The notes under the pieces: generated by a model
The model's database searches: none
Seen by the model: the letters and a program-made list of their open reading frames with translations, nothing else
Told to the model about the DNA's origin: nothing
Part shown: piece after piece, positions 12,517-24,200 of the stretch
How the letters are laid out: each line of letters starts with the position of its first letter
How positions within the stretch are numbered: the first letter of the stretch is position 1
Made by a program: the position numbers and the translations under genes
Assembly: GCA_021613375.1 (NCBI GenBank)
Contig: CM038716.1
Location: 19,384,144-19,448,143, forward strand
DNA from: Megaleporinus macrocephalus
Lineage: Eukaryota; Chordata; Actinopteri; Characiformes; Anostomidae
Direction: 5' to 3'
DNA length: 64,000 bases

Positions 12517-13735
12517 TAAGCATGTCTCGGGATACCTTCAATCACTGCTCACCTTCTACTCTGCTCAGCCTGTCCGCCTGGATATCTCCACTAGGCCCCT
12601 CTGGTTTCCTGACTACCGCCCCTCCCCTCTGCCCAATATTCTGCTCATAACATTTCACTGTTGTTCTCAATAAACAGCCTGCTTATGGATCTTACCTTTA
12701 CCTCTGAGTCTTGTAAATCATTACAGCTATCTAGGAGAATTTCTATTGGTCCATTTATGAAATGTAGTTTTAATTATAAACAGCAGCTGTCTTTGTCATG
12801 TGAAGAAATAAAAATGGAGATGTCTTTTATGGACAGTGACGATATAGAATAAACTGCCAAACAACCCGTTTTGAGTTCATCACAAAAAACAAAAAACACA
12901 AAACAGCACGTTTAGCTTAAAGAGACCATCAAGTAGAAAACGGTGTTCACCTTATAATAATTAAGTAAGGAGAGTTCAGTACGTAGAACTGAAAACGGTG
13001 GACTATGTGGAGAAATTCCAGGCTGTGAAGGTTATGTCAGCACTTTTTATACCCTTCCCACCTTAAATCCTACTGTACAGATGCCAGAATGTAACTGCAG
13101 CAGCACTTAAGGTATAACAGAAAGTGTGCAGAACAAGCTGGTGAACAAGAAGTCAAATTCAGCTCCCACAACTTTAACAAGATCCTGAATGACTTTAATT
13201 CATAGTTAGTTTGATCTGCACGTTAAACTCCAGACAGCTTCTCAAACCTTAAACATCATTTAGCAGCTTCACTCAGCTTCACACTGAAGAGACTGAAGAG
13301 AGAAGCAGTTCCACCTTAATTACCATCACAATCTCAACAGTAACCTGTAACTAGCAGCCTTGCTGTGTGAGTGTATCAGTGTCTGTTGGTTGAAGCAGAT
13401 CATCTTAAACTGAGAGATTCACAGTGAGTAACAACTTTATTTACTTTGTGTTGATGTGGAGATTGAAAGCAAGCAGCCAGTACAGGTAACATTACATACA
13501 AGTAAGTCTCGACTAACTTAAATCAATAAATCAATAGTGTTCATCAATAATCAAATCATAGGGTGTAAATGGAAAAGATAAATGTATCTAATGACACCTT
13601 TAAGCAGTTTAGCTCCGCCCCTTCCCACTGAAGTTTGAAGTGAGAAGAGGCTGAAAAAAAAACATATCAAAATTAATGTTAACACAATACTGTCTCGTTT
13701 GTAGTACAAAAGAGACGTAGAGCAAAATATTTTAA

Positions 13736-13776
<41 letters not shown>

Positions 13777-15028
13777 TGGAAAAGTATTGAATCAGAGAAA
13801 ACTGAACATGTAAAGTTCTTAATCTGGACTGTAAATGTCTATTTGTACATTAGAATAAACACGAACCACAACAGCAGACCACTTTCCAAAAGGTGGGCTG
13901 TCAGATCTGTACATTCTACACGTTCACATCAGCACAGGTAATACACAGGTATGATACTACTGTTGCTTAGCAACAGGGAGACGCACAGACGTCAACAGCA
14001 TACTTTCAAAAAATAACTAAGTCCCACTTTTATACCTCCACAAATTTCACTCTCTCCATTCCTATGATGACCACTGTCCATTATGACATCATCGCCAGGT
14101 CACTGTATATGAGAGAGCAGCAGTGATCGTGAGGACAGTGGACATTCAGGCTCTTCTACGAGAAACTTTTATCTCACACACTTGGTTGTACTTGTTGAAC
14201 ATCTGTAGAAGAAGCATGACTCCGTATTTCCTGCGTTCCAGGAACGTCCTGAGTGAGTTTTTCTGAGCTGTATTTGATCTCACACACTTCTTCTCCATCA
14301 AGAACTTTCTGTACTGATTAAAAAAAGAAGTGATCACAGCGGAGGAAGCATCAACACATCATGTAGCTGTTCAGCTCATTTCAAACACAATCATGAAGCA
14401 GATTGAAGTCAGTAAGCAGCCAGGAGGAGAAACATGTGCTCCTGTTTTCTAGTTCTGAGTGAAATCTAGAAAAAGAACTGTAAGACTTTTCTTTTCAATC
14501 ATTAATACAAGAACAAGATACGAGCAGAAAGGTGGAGTAGAGTTCTGTAGTTAAGAGAGAAATGTGTCATAGCTGGAGCTCCTGAACTGCTTAACCTGAA
14601 TCTCAAATCAGTCCCTGCTTCCTATATAGAGTGTGTAGGTAGAAGCTGCAGATACACATCATGATACGTGCTTAGGATCCAGTATGTTGTGATATGTTGT
14701 GATTCTGTCTGCAAGACGATATATCCAGATTTTCTACACCTCCTTTTAGGAAAACTGTCACAGTATAAAAACACCCCCACATCACTGCTGTCACAACACA
14801 ACCTCCTATCTCCACAATGCTAACTTTACAGGAGAATAAAAACATTCTGTACTTTTAATGGAAGTCAAGGTAACCAGACGTCTTCACTGGCTATTCTGGT
14901 CCTTTAATCATGAAATAAATACACAGCATAAAGAACAACAGTCGTTTTCAAACTACATCAAAAACTGAAATGCACTGTTTGAAGACGTGTTGTGTGAAGA
15001 TAGAGTTTCAGATCTTTTTACTCTGCAG
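12517..15028. other. No recognised gene
   Basis: Contains a TTA microsatellite at 13738-13774 and otherwise short frames without recognisable domains. Its right end probably holds the upstream intron of the Pim-like gene. Confidence 0.4.
13738..13774. repeat. (TTA)n microsatellite
   Basis: About twelve uninterrupted ATT/TTA units. Confidence 0.9.
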
Positions 15029-17181
15029 GAGAAAACTCAGGCAACACAGCCCCCCAAGTGGACGAGAGGAACAACAGCAGCGTCCAGAGAGGGAAAAGAA
15101 AGACCAGCAGCTGCAGCAGTCAGTCACCCAGAAAGAGAAGAAGGACAGAGGAGGAGAAGGAGAGAGAGGAGGAAGAGCAGCAGGTTGTAAAAACCTCTGC
15201 TCAGAGTGAGGAACAGGAAAGGAGCTCCTGCGAGTCGGCACGCTCTGTGTCCAGTGAGGATGCTTCATCTGAGGAGCAGAGCAGTGCCACCGACAGTGAA
15301 GCTAAGGAGTCGAGGTTCCTTGTAGATACGCTGCAGGAGAAGTATGTGCAGCTGGAGCGTCTGGGTGAAGGAGGATACGGCTCGGTGTATGCTGGCTACC
15401 GCAGAGATGACCTGCTACCAGTAATTAACACACACACACTTCTGCAGCTGCTGTAAAGAGCAGACTAACCCTGTTTATCAACACTGAGAGAAACAAAGAC
15501 CACCTCAATACGGGGACAGTAGAAAGCAGTGGTCAGTCATTGGTTCAGAATCACTCAGCAGTAATGAGTTTAATCCAGATTTACTTTATCTTGCAGGTGG
15601 CTATCAAACACATCCCCATTAGCAAAGTAAAAAGAACTACTGTGGTGAGTGTGAACACACACACACACACACTTTTCTTTTAAAGAGTGTTGGTTCTTCA
15701 ATCACACGTCCCTCGATCTACTCATCAGCTCATTACTGAGCCTGTAGGACGTACGCCTAAACGTAGCTGTCTGGTAAAATCTGAACATCAGTAGAGAAGA
15801 TATCAGCTGATCATCAGTCTGTACCTGCTGTGATAACCTAACCCAGATTCCACATTAAACACTAAACATGTGTAAGTGAACACCAGCAGGTGGAGCTACA
15901 GGGTAGGAGTGTGCTGAAGTCTGGAGGAGCACTATGTGGAACAGTGTGTTCTGTTATAGGTTGTGGATGGAGAAGAGGAGGAGTGGCCACTGGAAGTGGC
16001 GCTAATGGAGGCAGCGGGTGAGGCTGGAGGGGTTCCTGTGGAACTGGTGGACTGGTATGAGCTGGAGGACGAGCTGGTCCTGGTGATGGAGCGGCCGGTG
16101 CCCTGCATGGACCTGATGGACTACCTCGATAGCAAAGGAGGTTGCTTAAAGGAGGAGGAAGCCAAGGTGAGAGACAGTGCTGCTGAAAAACACTCTCTCG
16201 CCTACTGAGCCTTGATTTCATTTCAGATCCACAAACACAGTTTCCCCCTTTAACCCCAAACAGAGTACAAGTATGTATGTAGAAGTGACACCTGCAGTTA
16301 GTTAAACAGCCAATACACACAGTACAGAAGCCCATCATGCAGAAATACAGTAAGGAGCTTTATACACAGTGAGCAGATCTAATCTATATAGAAATATCAG
16401 ATCATATATTTATAAACATAGTAAACAAGTTAGTTTTCTCTGAGAACTCTTTCTCTTTATGAGCTCCAGCATGTCTCTCCACTGTAGCCTCATCCTCTCT
16501 TTCATACTGTAGGTCATCCTGAGGCAGCTGGTGGAGGGGATGATCCACATCCACTCTAAAGGGGTCCTGCACCGCGACATTAAACCAGACAACATCCTGG
16601 TACAGACGGACCCTGAGGGTCCTCGTGTGCGAGTGCTGGACTTCGGCTGTGGCTGCTTCTTGAAGGAAGACCCCTACAGCAGCTACTGTGGATTTGGAGG
16701 TCTGATTCTCATAAAGCAGCTGTTTAAATCTAGTACATTAGTCATAACGGACCACTAATGATGTAGTTATCATGTTAGACCCTCTGTAGAAAAGTGAGTT
16801 CATTCACTCTGAAGAACTGTTCTGCTTCCTGTATTAGTGAAAAGTTTGATTGTGAACTTTTGAACAGTAGTGTTTACAGTAACATCCAGAAACGTCCACA
16901 CGTGTCCACTCACTGTGATTGTTGTACTTTAAAGGAACGCCTGACTACAGTCCTCCTGAGTGGCTCCTGCAGAGGTCCATCCAGGCTGAACCGTGCACAG
17001 TGTGGCAGATCGGAGTCACTCTGTACGGCATGACTGACTGGATATGCGCCCTTTAGGTCCTCCAGAGAAATCGTCAATGATGATTTCTGCAGACCAGCTT
17101 ACCTGCTCCCAGGTAAGTGTCCACACACTGCAGAGTCACACTTGTTCAGAAGCACCTTCACCCAGAGAGGAGCGGTTAACT

Positions 17182-17219
<38 letters not shown>

Positions 17220-17282
17220 CTCTCTCACTCTGTATCTCTCTCTCTCTCTTTCTCCCTCTCTCTCTATCCTTCTCTCACTCTG

Positions 17283-17332
<50 letters not shown>

Positions 17333-17483
17333 ACACACACACACAAAGAAAAACACAGTTTTGACCAAACCTTGTCTCTGTGTCTCTGCAGAGTGTAGGG
17401 ATCTGTTAAAGAGCTGTTTGGACAAGCAGCCTCAGAGAAGACCCTCACTCTGTGACATACTGAAGCATCCCTGGTTGCAGTGA
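15029..17483 (+). pseudogene. Pim-like serine/threonine kinase, frameshifted in exon 5
   Basis: Six exons with GT/AG borders: 15029-15420, 15597-15644, 15960-16166, 16513-16699, 16935-17112 and 17392-17483. The first encodes a charged, KRRR-containing N-terminal tail and the glycine loop GEGGYGSVYAG. The second holds the ATP lysine in VAIKHI. The third holds the Pim-type hinge ERPVPCMDL. The fourth holds [10 protein letters not shown] and DFGCG. The fifth holds GTPDYSPPEW and VWQIGVTLYGM; the sixth ends CDILKHPWLQ-stop. In exon 5 the reading register changes between GM (17030) and GYAPFR (17040), by one extra or two missing bases, giving an early stop at 17054-17056. All else is in phase. No ATG was found in the first listed exon, so a short 5' exon is missing from this model. 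Pim-like kinases are greatly expanded in fish (established knowledge). Either a young pseudogene or a sequencing error at one site. Confidence 0.85.
17186..17345 (+). repeat. (CT)n microsatellite in the last Pim-like intron
   Basis: Interrupted CTCTCT runs fill the intron between exons 5 and 6, followed by a short CA run. The pyrimidine tract may double as part of the splice acceptor of the last exon. Confidence 0.9.
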
Positions 17484-17522
17484 CCACCGCCAACCAGCTG
17501 ATTTAATTCCTCCTCTTTATTT

Positions 17523-17528
17523 AATAAA
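17523..17528 (+). promoter_or_regulatory. Polyadenylation signal of the Pim-like gene
   Basis: AATAAA lies 40 bp after the stop codon at 17481-17483, in AT-rich sequence. Confidence 0.5.
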
Positions 17529-18062
17529 TTTTCTTTATACCTTTATTGTATTTCTTTTTTCATCCAGTGCTTTAATTTGTTGCTCTTGATGTATTACTCG
17601 TATTTCAGTACTTATACGTTAGTGCTCTTTATTTACTACCTTTATTTTATGATATATATTTATTTATTACGATTTTTTTTACGAAGGGAGAGAATTAAAC
17701 ATGAATTATAAATACACTATAAAAAGTTTTTCTAATCTAATGTAATTCTTTCTGTTAGTGTAAACAGCTCATTATATCTTTCAGCCAGAGATGGAAGGGT
17801 GGGGGGAGAGGTTTTCTTCCAGAATAAGAGAATAGGTCGTCATGGTAATAGTGTGGAAAATGCAATGGCTTATATTTACTGTGTTCAGGGAGAGTCCAAA
17901 AAGTGCAGTCAAAGGAGATGCTCCTATTTGTTGATCAGCAATTAACGTAAAACGTTCAAAACTGAGCTCCAGAAGGGGTTTAGAGAAGGACGTAGCCAAA
18001 ACATAGGAATCAAACCAGATGGTGGCTGGTGGCACCGATCACACAATGAGTCAACATCAGTT
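17529..18062. other. AT-rich interval, no gene seen
   Basis: Short open frames only; no domain or repeat I can identify. Confidence 0.4.
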
Positions 18063-18352
18063 TTAAACTTTGAGAACATCCTGACCAGTCACTGTCAGTG
18101 TGTGGTACGGCACCTGCACCGCATCCTGCCGTAAGACCCTCCAGCACATCGTGAGTGCAGCTGAGAAGATCGTCAGCACCTCTTTCCCCTCCCTCCAAGA
18201 CACACACAAGACCACCTCACTCAGAAAGCCCTCTGCATGGCAGGTGATCCTACTACCCACTACACAGCTTCTTCAGCCTGCTGCCATCAGGAGGAGACTG
18301 CGGAGTCTCTGGGCTAAGACCAGCAGACTGAGGGACAGCTCTGTTCACCAGC
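18063..18352 (+). mobile_element. Non-LTR retrotransposon fragment, extreme ORF2 C-terminus
   Basis: The frame from 18100 reads WYGTCTASCRKTLQHIVSAA, then FPSLQDTHKT, and after frame changes RRLRSLWAKTSRLRDS. This is the familiar tail of a fish LINE ORF2 with the RSxxAKTSRLRDS ending. No polymerase core is present, so this is a heavily 5'-truncated copy. Confidence 0.7.
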
Positions 18353-18356
18353 TCTG

Positions 18357-18953
18357 TTTACCGTCAATCACATAAAAACAGTAAATTCCAGTAAAAAACT
18401 CTCACATGCACAATTTACCACAACACCACTGATCAATCGGGTGAAGTCCAATTCCTTCTTCTGTGGTTTAGACCTGGAGCAGTGAGGAACTATAGACATT
18501 TATTTCCGTATTGCCACATTTATACAGTTATTTATTTTCTCTATTTCTCCAACTCATTATCATACAGACGGCGAAATAGAGAAATATTTTTTTTATAAAT
18601 GAATAAATAAATAAATAAATGTAGAAATAAATAAAGAATTAAATAAATGTAGAAATAAATAAATAATTAAATAAATAAATGTAAAAAATACAGAAATAAA
18701 TGTAGAAATATGGAAATAAATAAATAAATGTATTTATTTAATTATTTATTTGTGCATTTATTTGTTTATTTATTTATTCATTTATTTATGTATGTATTTA
18801 ATTATTTATTTGTGCATTTATTTATTTATATATTTATGCATTTAATTATTTATTTGTACACTTATTCATTTATACTTACATGTCGTACATGTCTCATAGT
18901 TGACATGCACCTAAGATGAAAATTTCAGATCCCTCCATGATTTCTAAGTGGGA
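18357..18953. repeat. Foldback AT-rich repeat, copy 1, joined to a Tc1-like terminal end
   Basis: Begins TACCGTCAATCACATAAAAA and matches 20508-21065 over its length. It has a short hairpin near 18535-18585 (CTCTATTTCTCC against its complement), then runs of AAAT-type tetranucleotides that switch to TTTA-type at about 18730. The two halves can pair into a large foldback. The last 75 bp, with GACATGCACCTAAGATGAAA and TTTCTAAGTGGGAGAAC, resemble the subterminal part of a common fish Tc1-like element (recalled, not searched). Confidence 0.75.
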
Positions 18954-19612
18954 GAACAGTAGGAATTGATTACCTTTAAAAATCATTAAATTACCATCAA
19001 GTCATACCTTATGAAATTAAACATTGTAGCAAGTCCATCTCTTGTGTCTCTGTATGCTACAAGCAATCTGCTGTCTGTACATCATGTTAAACGTTAATGT
19101 GTTGTGTCTCATTAAAGTTTAGGAGGTTTTGGTTAAGTCTTGTGATGTATGCCTACATTGTTTATCACTTGATAAGGTAGCAGATCTGTGTATTGCAGTA
19201 CGTTTCAAGTCTATAAAAAATAACACAGACAGGTTCCTCCTTTCTCTGGATGTTGTACGTTTTAATCAATACCGCACTTTACAGACGGTCCCTTGCCGTT
19301 TTTAGCGTCTGCTGCAGCGATTCCGGCTATATTGCTAGAAACTTCTCGGAGAAACGAAAAGATTGGGAACTTTGACGAAATGTAACGAGTGTAGTTTGTT
19401 CCCTGGATTAGCACGACTTGGAAAACGTAATTTCAGAGATTTTACGAGGTTGTTTGTGAGCTACAGCAGGATCGAAACGCGAATATCCGCCGAATATCCA
19501 ATATCAACCTAACTTTAGCGAGCTACTTTAGCACACAATTTAAAAAACCTTGTGTTTGTCTCTGAATGTACTACGTGTTCACTTCACACATACATTTTTA
19601 GCTTATGGCATG

Positions 19613-19740
19613 TTCATTGAAATTCAGTCCAAATGTAGAGTTTTAATAGTTAATCATTGACGAAAAGCTCATGTGGATTGAATGACCTTTTAAAAAGGCA
19701 GCAGAGCTTCTTAACTTGTTGTTGGGGATCAGACTTCATC
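19613..19740 (+). promoter_or_regulatory. Putative A2M promoter: STAT-like site and TATA-like box
   Basis: TTCATTGAA at 19613-19621 fits the TTCNNNGAA consensus for STAT dimers. A TATA-like TTTTAAAAAGG lies at about 19688-19698, which would place the start of transcription near 19720 with a very short 5' UTR before the ATG at 19741. Mammalian A2M genes can be driven by STAT3 as acute-phase genes (established). A nine-base degenerate match can occur by chance, so the regulatory role is only a suggestion. Confidence 0.35.
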
Positions 19741-19826
19741 ATGGTGGTCTGCAGGAGTCACATTAGTAAAAGGCTGCTGTTAGCCTGCTCCCTCTTTCTC
19801 TGTGTCTACGGACAAACTTCAGAACC
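19741..19826 (+). other. a2m-like: A2M exon 1: start codon and signal peptide
   Basis: The ATG follows TTCATC and opens a 28-residue exon. A positively charged start (CRSHISKR) is followed by a hydrophobic core ([13 protein letters not shown]), and the exon ends at a GTAAGT donor. Joining to exon 2 gives [11 protein letters not shown], the normal beginning of mature macroglobulins. Confidence 0.85.
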
Positions 19827-21111
19827 GTAAGTAATGATGATCATTTTCTCTCCATTTGGCGTATAACCATAAGATAATGATGTAAGCATGCTTGCTTTTC
19901 AATACAGCTTACCCAACTTCAGATTTTTATGTTGTAAAAATAACTAAAATAATGAAAATAAATTCTAATATTTCATATTTCTAATGTTTATTGTCAGAGA
20001 ACTCACAGAGGTCATTCCACATTAAGCAACACCCGCTTAATATCATGTGTCATAAATATCAGAGCTGCTGTCCAAAAAAAGGATTAGGCTGTATCAGGAG
20101 CCAGAAATTGGGTTGTATGTAGTGCCACAACCTAAATACCCAATATTTACTATTCAACATAGAGTAGGATTCTGTTTAGTAGATTTAGTTTCAGTAGGGA
20201 ATTCTGACTGCTGGTTTTGAATTCAACAGACCTTTAAAGACTTTCAGAACTGACTTAGACCGGACTTGGAAGTTCATGCTGAATTTGAACATTTTCATTA
20301 AAAAGTTGTCACATAGTGTTTATATCACATAGCAACATTTAGTAGCTTTAGATCTTTCTCAGATCGTGTTCAATCCTTTTTTTATTGTGTTAGCTGAGGT
20401 TTTCCAAAGCGTAGGCGTGTACACAAGGATCATATCGATCACACAGTGCACAGAGACTGCTGGCGCTCTTCATCTTCAGGTTCACTCAGTCTAGAGTTTT
20501 GCAATGTCATTTACCGTCAATCACATAAAAACATTCCAGTGAAAAACTCTCACATGCACAATTTACCACAGCACCACCGATCAATCGGGTGAAGTCCAAT
20601 TCCTTCTTCTGTGGTTTAGACCTGAAGCAATGAGGAAACTATAGACCTCTGTAGTCACCTAAATAGGCCAAAAACATTTATTTATTCATTGATTTCCATA
20701 TTTCCACATTTATACATTTATTTATTTTCTCTATTTCTCCAACTCATTATCATACAGATGGAGAAATAGAGAAATATTTTTTAAATAAATGAATAAATAA
20801 ATAAATAAAGGTAGAAATAAATAAATAATTAAATAAATAAATGTAAAAAATACAGAAATAAATGTAGAAATATGGAAATAGATAAATAAATACATTTACT
20901 TATTTAATTATTTAGTTGTGCATTTATTTATTTATTTATTTATTTATATATGTATGTATTTAATTATTTATTTGTACACTTATTTATTTATACTTATGTA
21001 ATTTTTGTCGTATATATCTCATAGTTGACATGCAAAAAAAATTCAGATCCCTCCATGATTTCTAAGTGGGAGAACTTGCAAAGTCGTAGGGTGTTCAAAT
21101 ACTTATTTTCC

Positions 21112-21195
<84 letters not shown>

Positions 21196-21215
21196 CTATA
21201 TATATGTATATATAT

Positions 21216-21261
<46 letters not shown>

Positions 21262-24200
21262 CTATATATATGTATATATATTCACTATATATATGTATTA
21301 GACAAGTTGATGTTCACTACTGTGCAAAAGCCTTAGACTCCTTAGCTTATTGTTAAAAAAGAACTCTTTATTTTAGCAATAAGCATATTTTTACCAGTAA
21401 TAACACCATAAATCCATAAGCCATAACATTAAAACCACCTTCTTGTTTCTACAAACATTGCCCGTTTTATCAACTCCATATCATATAGGAGCACTTTGTA
21501 TATCAGCACTGAACTGAACTAAACCGTCCATATCAGCACTGAACTGAACTGAACTGAACTGAACTTCATGCTTTTCTTTAATGGTCAGGACCACCACACA
21601 GCAGGTAATATTAGGGAGGCGGTTCATTCTCAGCACTGCAGTGACACACTTACATAGTGGTGGGGTATTAGTGTTTGTTGTGTTGGTAATCAGATCAGAC
21701 ACAGACCACTCTAATAGACACACCTGCCTTGTGGGTCCACCATGTAGATATAAAGTCAGAGATGATAACTCATTTATTGCTGCACAGTTTGTGTTGGTCA
21801 TCCCCTAGTCCTTCCTCAGTGCTCACAGAATGCTGCCTACAGGACACTGTTGGCTGGATAGTGGACAATTCTCAGTCCAGCAGTGATACTGAAGTGTTTA
21901 AAATCTCCAGCAGCACTGCTGTGTCTGATCCACTTATACCAGTGCAACGCTAACACACCACCACCATGTAATAGTAATAGCAGCTGCTCAAACTACAGCT
22001 ACAAAGTGCTCCTATGTGGTAAGTGGAGCTGATAAAATGGACAATGTGTGTAGATACAAGGAGGTGGTTTTAACGTTATGGCGGATCGCTGCACATCATT
22101 AGAACAGATGTAAATAAGCATAAAAACATAAGCATAAAGAAGTGGATAATATCTTGTCTGCATGTGAAGAATAAATTCAGGCTCCAGATTTCTCCTGGAC
22201 GCCCCAGACATTGCATGAATGTATTCAGTTCCCTCAGCAGCAATCTAGATTTAGCTTAATGAAGTACTGAGCAGTCAAAGCAGGTATTAGATGAGAACTG
22301 TAAGTAATACTGGTTTGTTTCCACAAAGAGAAGCCTAGAAAGAGATAAATACATAAATACACTGACATATGTAAAACCAATACATACTATACTAATACTA
22401 TTTAATATTTAAAGAATATTTTGGGTTTTGCTGAACAAATACAAGTATCCTGTCTGGAAAAATAGAGATTTAAACATAATGTCAACAAGTGCCTAAAACT
22501 TTATTATACATTAACAGAACCAACTTGAGCTATTTGAATGATTAATTAATTCTTTTCATTTGTAGCTCCAGTAACTATGTCTCCAAAACATGATTCAGAT
22601 GATCGTCTATAACAGGGCTAGGTTGTTGTTTCACTGAACTGTTCCTTTATTTAATCTTCTCATACATAACTAGGACTCACAGTTGTTAAGTAATGTTTCA
22701 TATTCCATCTTTAGCTATTTCATGGTGACGTTTCCTGCAGTGATAGAATCTGGATCTGAGGCTACTCTGTGTACGAGTCTTCTGAAGCCCAGTGAGAGTC
22801 TGCAAATGAACATTTATCTGGTGCACAACAATCAGAAGAGAACACTTCTAACAGAGAGAGTGGAGGAAGAATTTCACCGCTGCTCTCAGTTTAAGGTCAG
22901 AAACAAGAATTATTATTATTGTTTATATATTCATTTATTTATTTGTTTATTTATTATCATCAAGTTTTGCTATTGATTTGCTATTGCTATTGATGGAAAA
23001 CAACTCATGTGATGTGACCTACAGGCTCCACAGGTCAGGGGTAGATCAGTGCAGGAGATCAGAGTAGAAGTCAAGGGTCAATGTGTGCATTTGACAGAGA
23101 AAAGAAAAATATTGTTTAAATCCTACAACCCACTGACCTTCATTCAGACTGATAAACCAATCTACAACCCCGGCCACACAGGTAACCCATCATTTCTGCA
23201 ATATGTGTCACATAAAATCTTAAAATAAATGTAATTGAGTAGTACAAAACAATGCATGTTTCTTTATTAATGGCTATTTTAAAATGATGCCAACAACATG
23301 TTTCAAAAACAAACTGGGAAAGGTTCATGACTGCCACTGTGCTGCGTTTCCTCTTTTTACAATGCTCTGACGAGACCAATTACTGTAATTTTTGAAAAAT
23401 CATTTCTGAACAGGCAATTTTAGATCATTAATACACCGTCCAGGAGTGGTCAACCAGCCAAGATTTACTCCAAGAACAAACTCTGGGTAACTTTTAAGTA
23501 ACTCTTACCCAGCGTTCTGCATTGGTGGTCAAAATGTAGTTTTTATCTACATACTCTGTAGATACTAGGTAGTAAAGTACGCTGCCCTGCTGTAGCATTT
23601 CCTAGGCGTCAGTGAAACAATGCCAACCAAAGGTCAGCTGGAGTTCAGAAACACCCACAGGCGATGAGCGATCAGCGATTTGGGTGATCAGCAGCAAAAA
23701 GTCGCTGTCGGTGTGAACGCAGAGTTAAGTCCACACTACAAAACACACACTACACTAAACCTCGGCTTGGAGGCAAATCGCAGATGCCCAGAAAACATCT
23801 AGCATGTTTAATATCTAGGCCAGTCGACGACTGTGAGTCAACATCAGTGTCTAGCTACAGCCAATGGGATCGCATAGAGAGAGAAACGCGTAACCGTTCA
23901 TGCAATCTCTCTAAATTTCATAGATAAAATGAAAAATTCTCTGCAGAACAGACCGTCCCTGCTGATCCCGTGCCTTTATCCATCTACTCATGCATATTCG
24001 TTCATTTTCTTCTTTCCTTCCTCACTGCAAATCAGCCCAGTATCAACTTGTAGTGCTTGTATGTTGACGTCCGTTTTCTAAATAACTATATTCTACACGT
24101 TGTCGCTAGTTCTCACATGGGTTTATTTCTCACGAGAGTTTAGTTCTTGTGTGTTCACGTGTGTTTTTAGACAGCAGCCATATGAGTTGTGATTCCCCAG

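Noticed and set aside
17044..17493. Serine/leucine-rich and arginine/glutamate-rich frames
   Set aside because: They translate the CT microsatellite in a Pim-like intron; only the last 92 bases (17392-17483) are a real exon.
18728..18919. Frame rich in Leu/Phe/Tyr resembling a membrane protein
   Set aside because: It translates TTTA tetranucleotide repeats of the foldback element.
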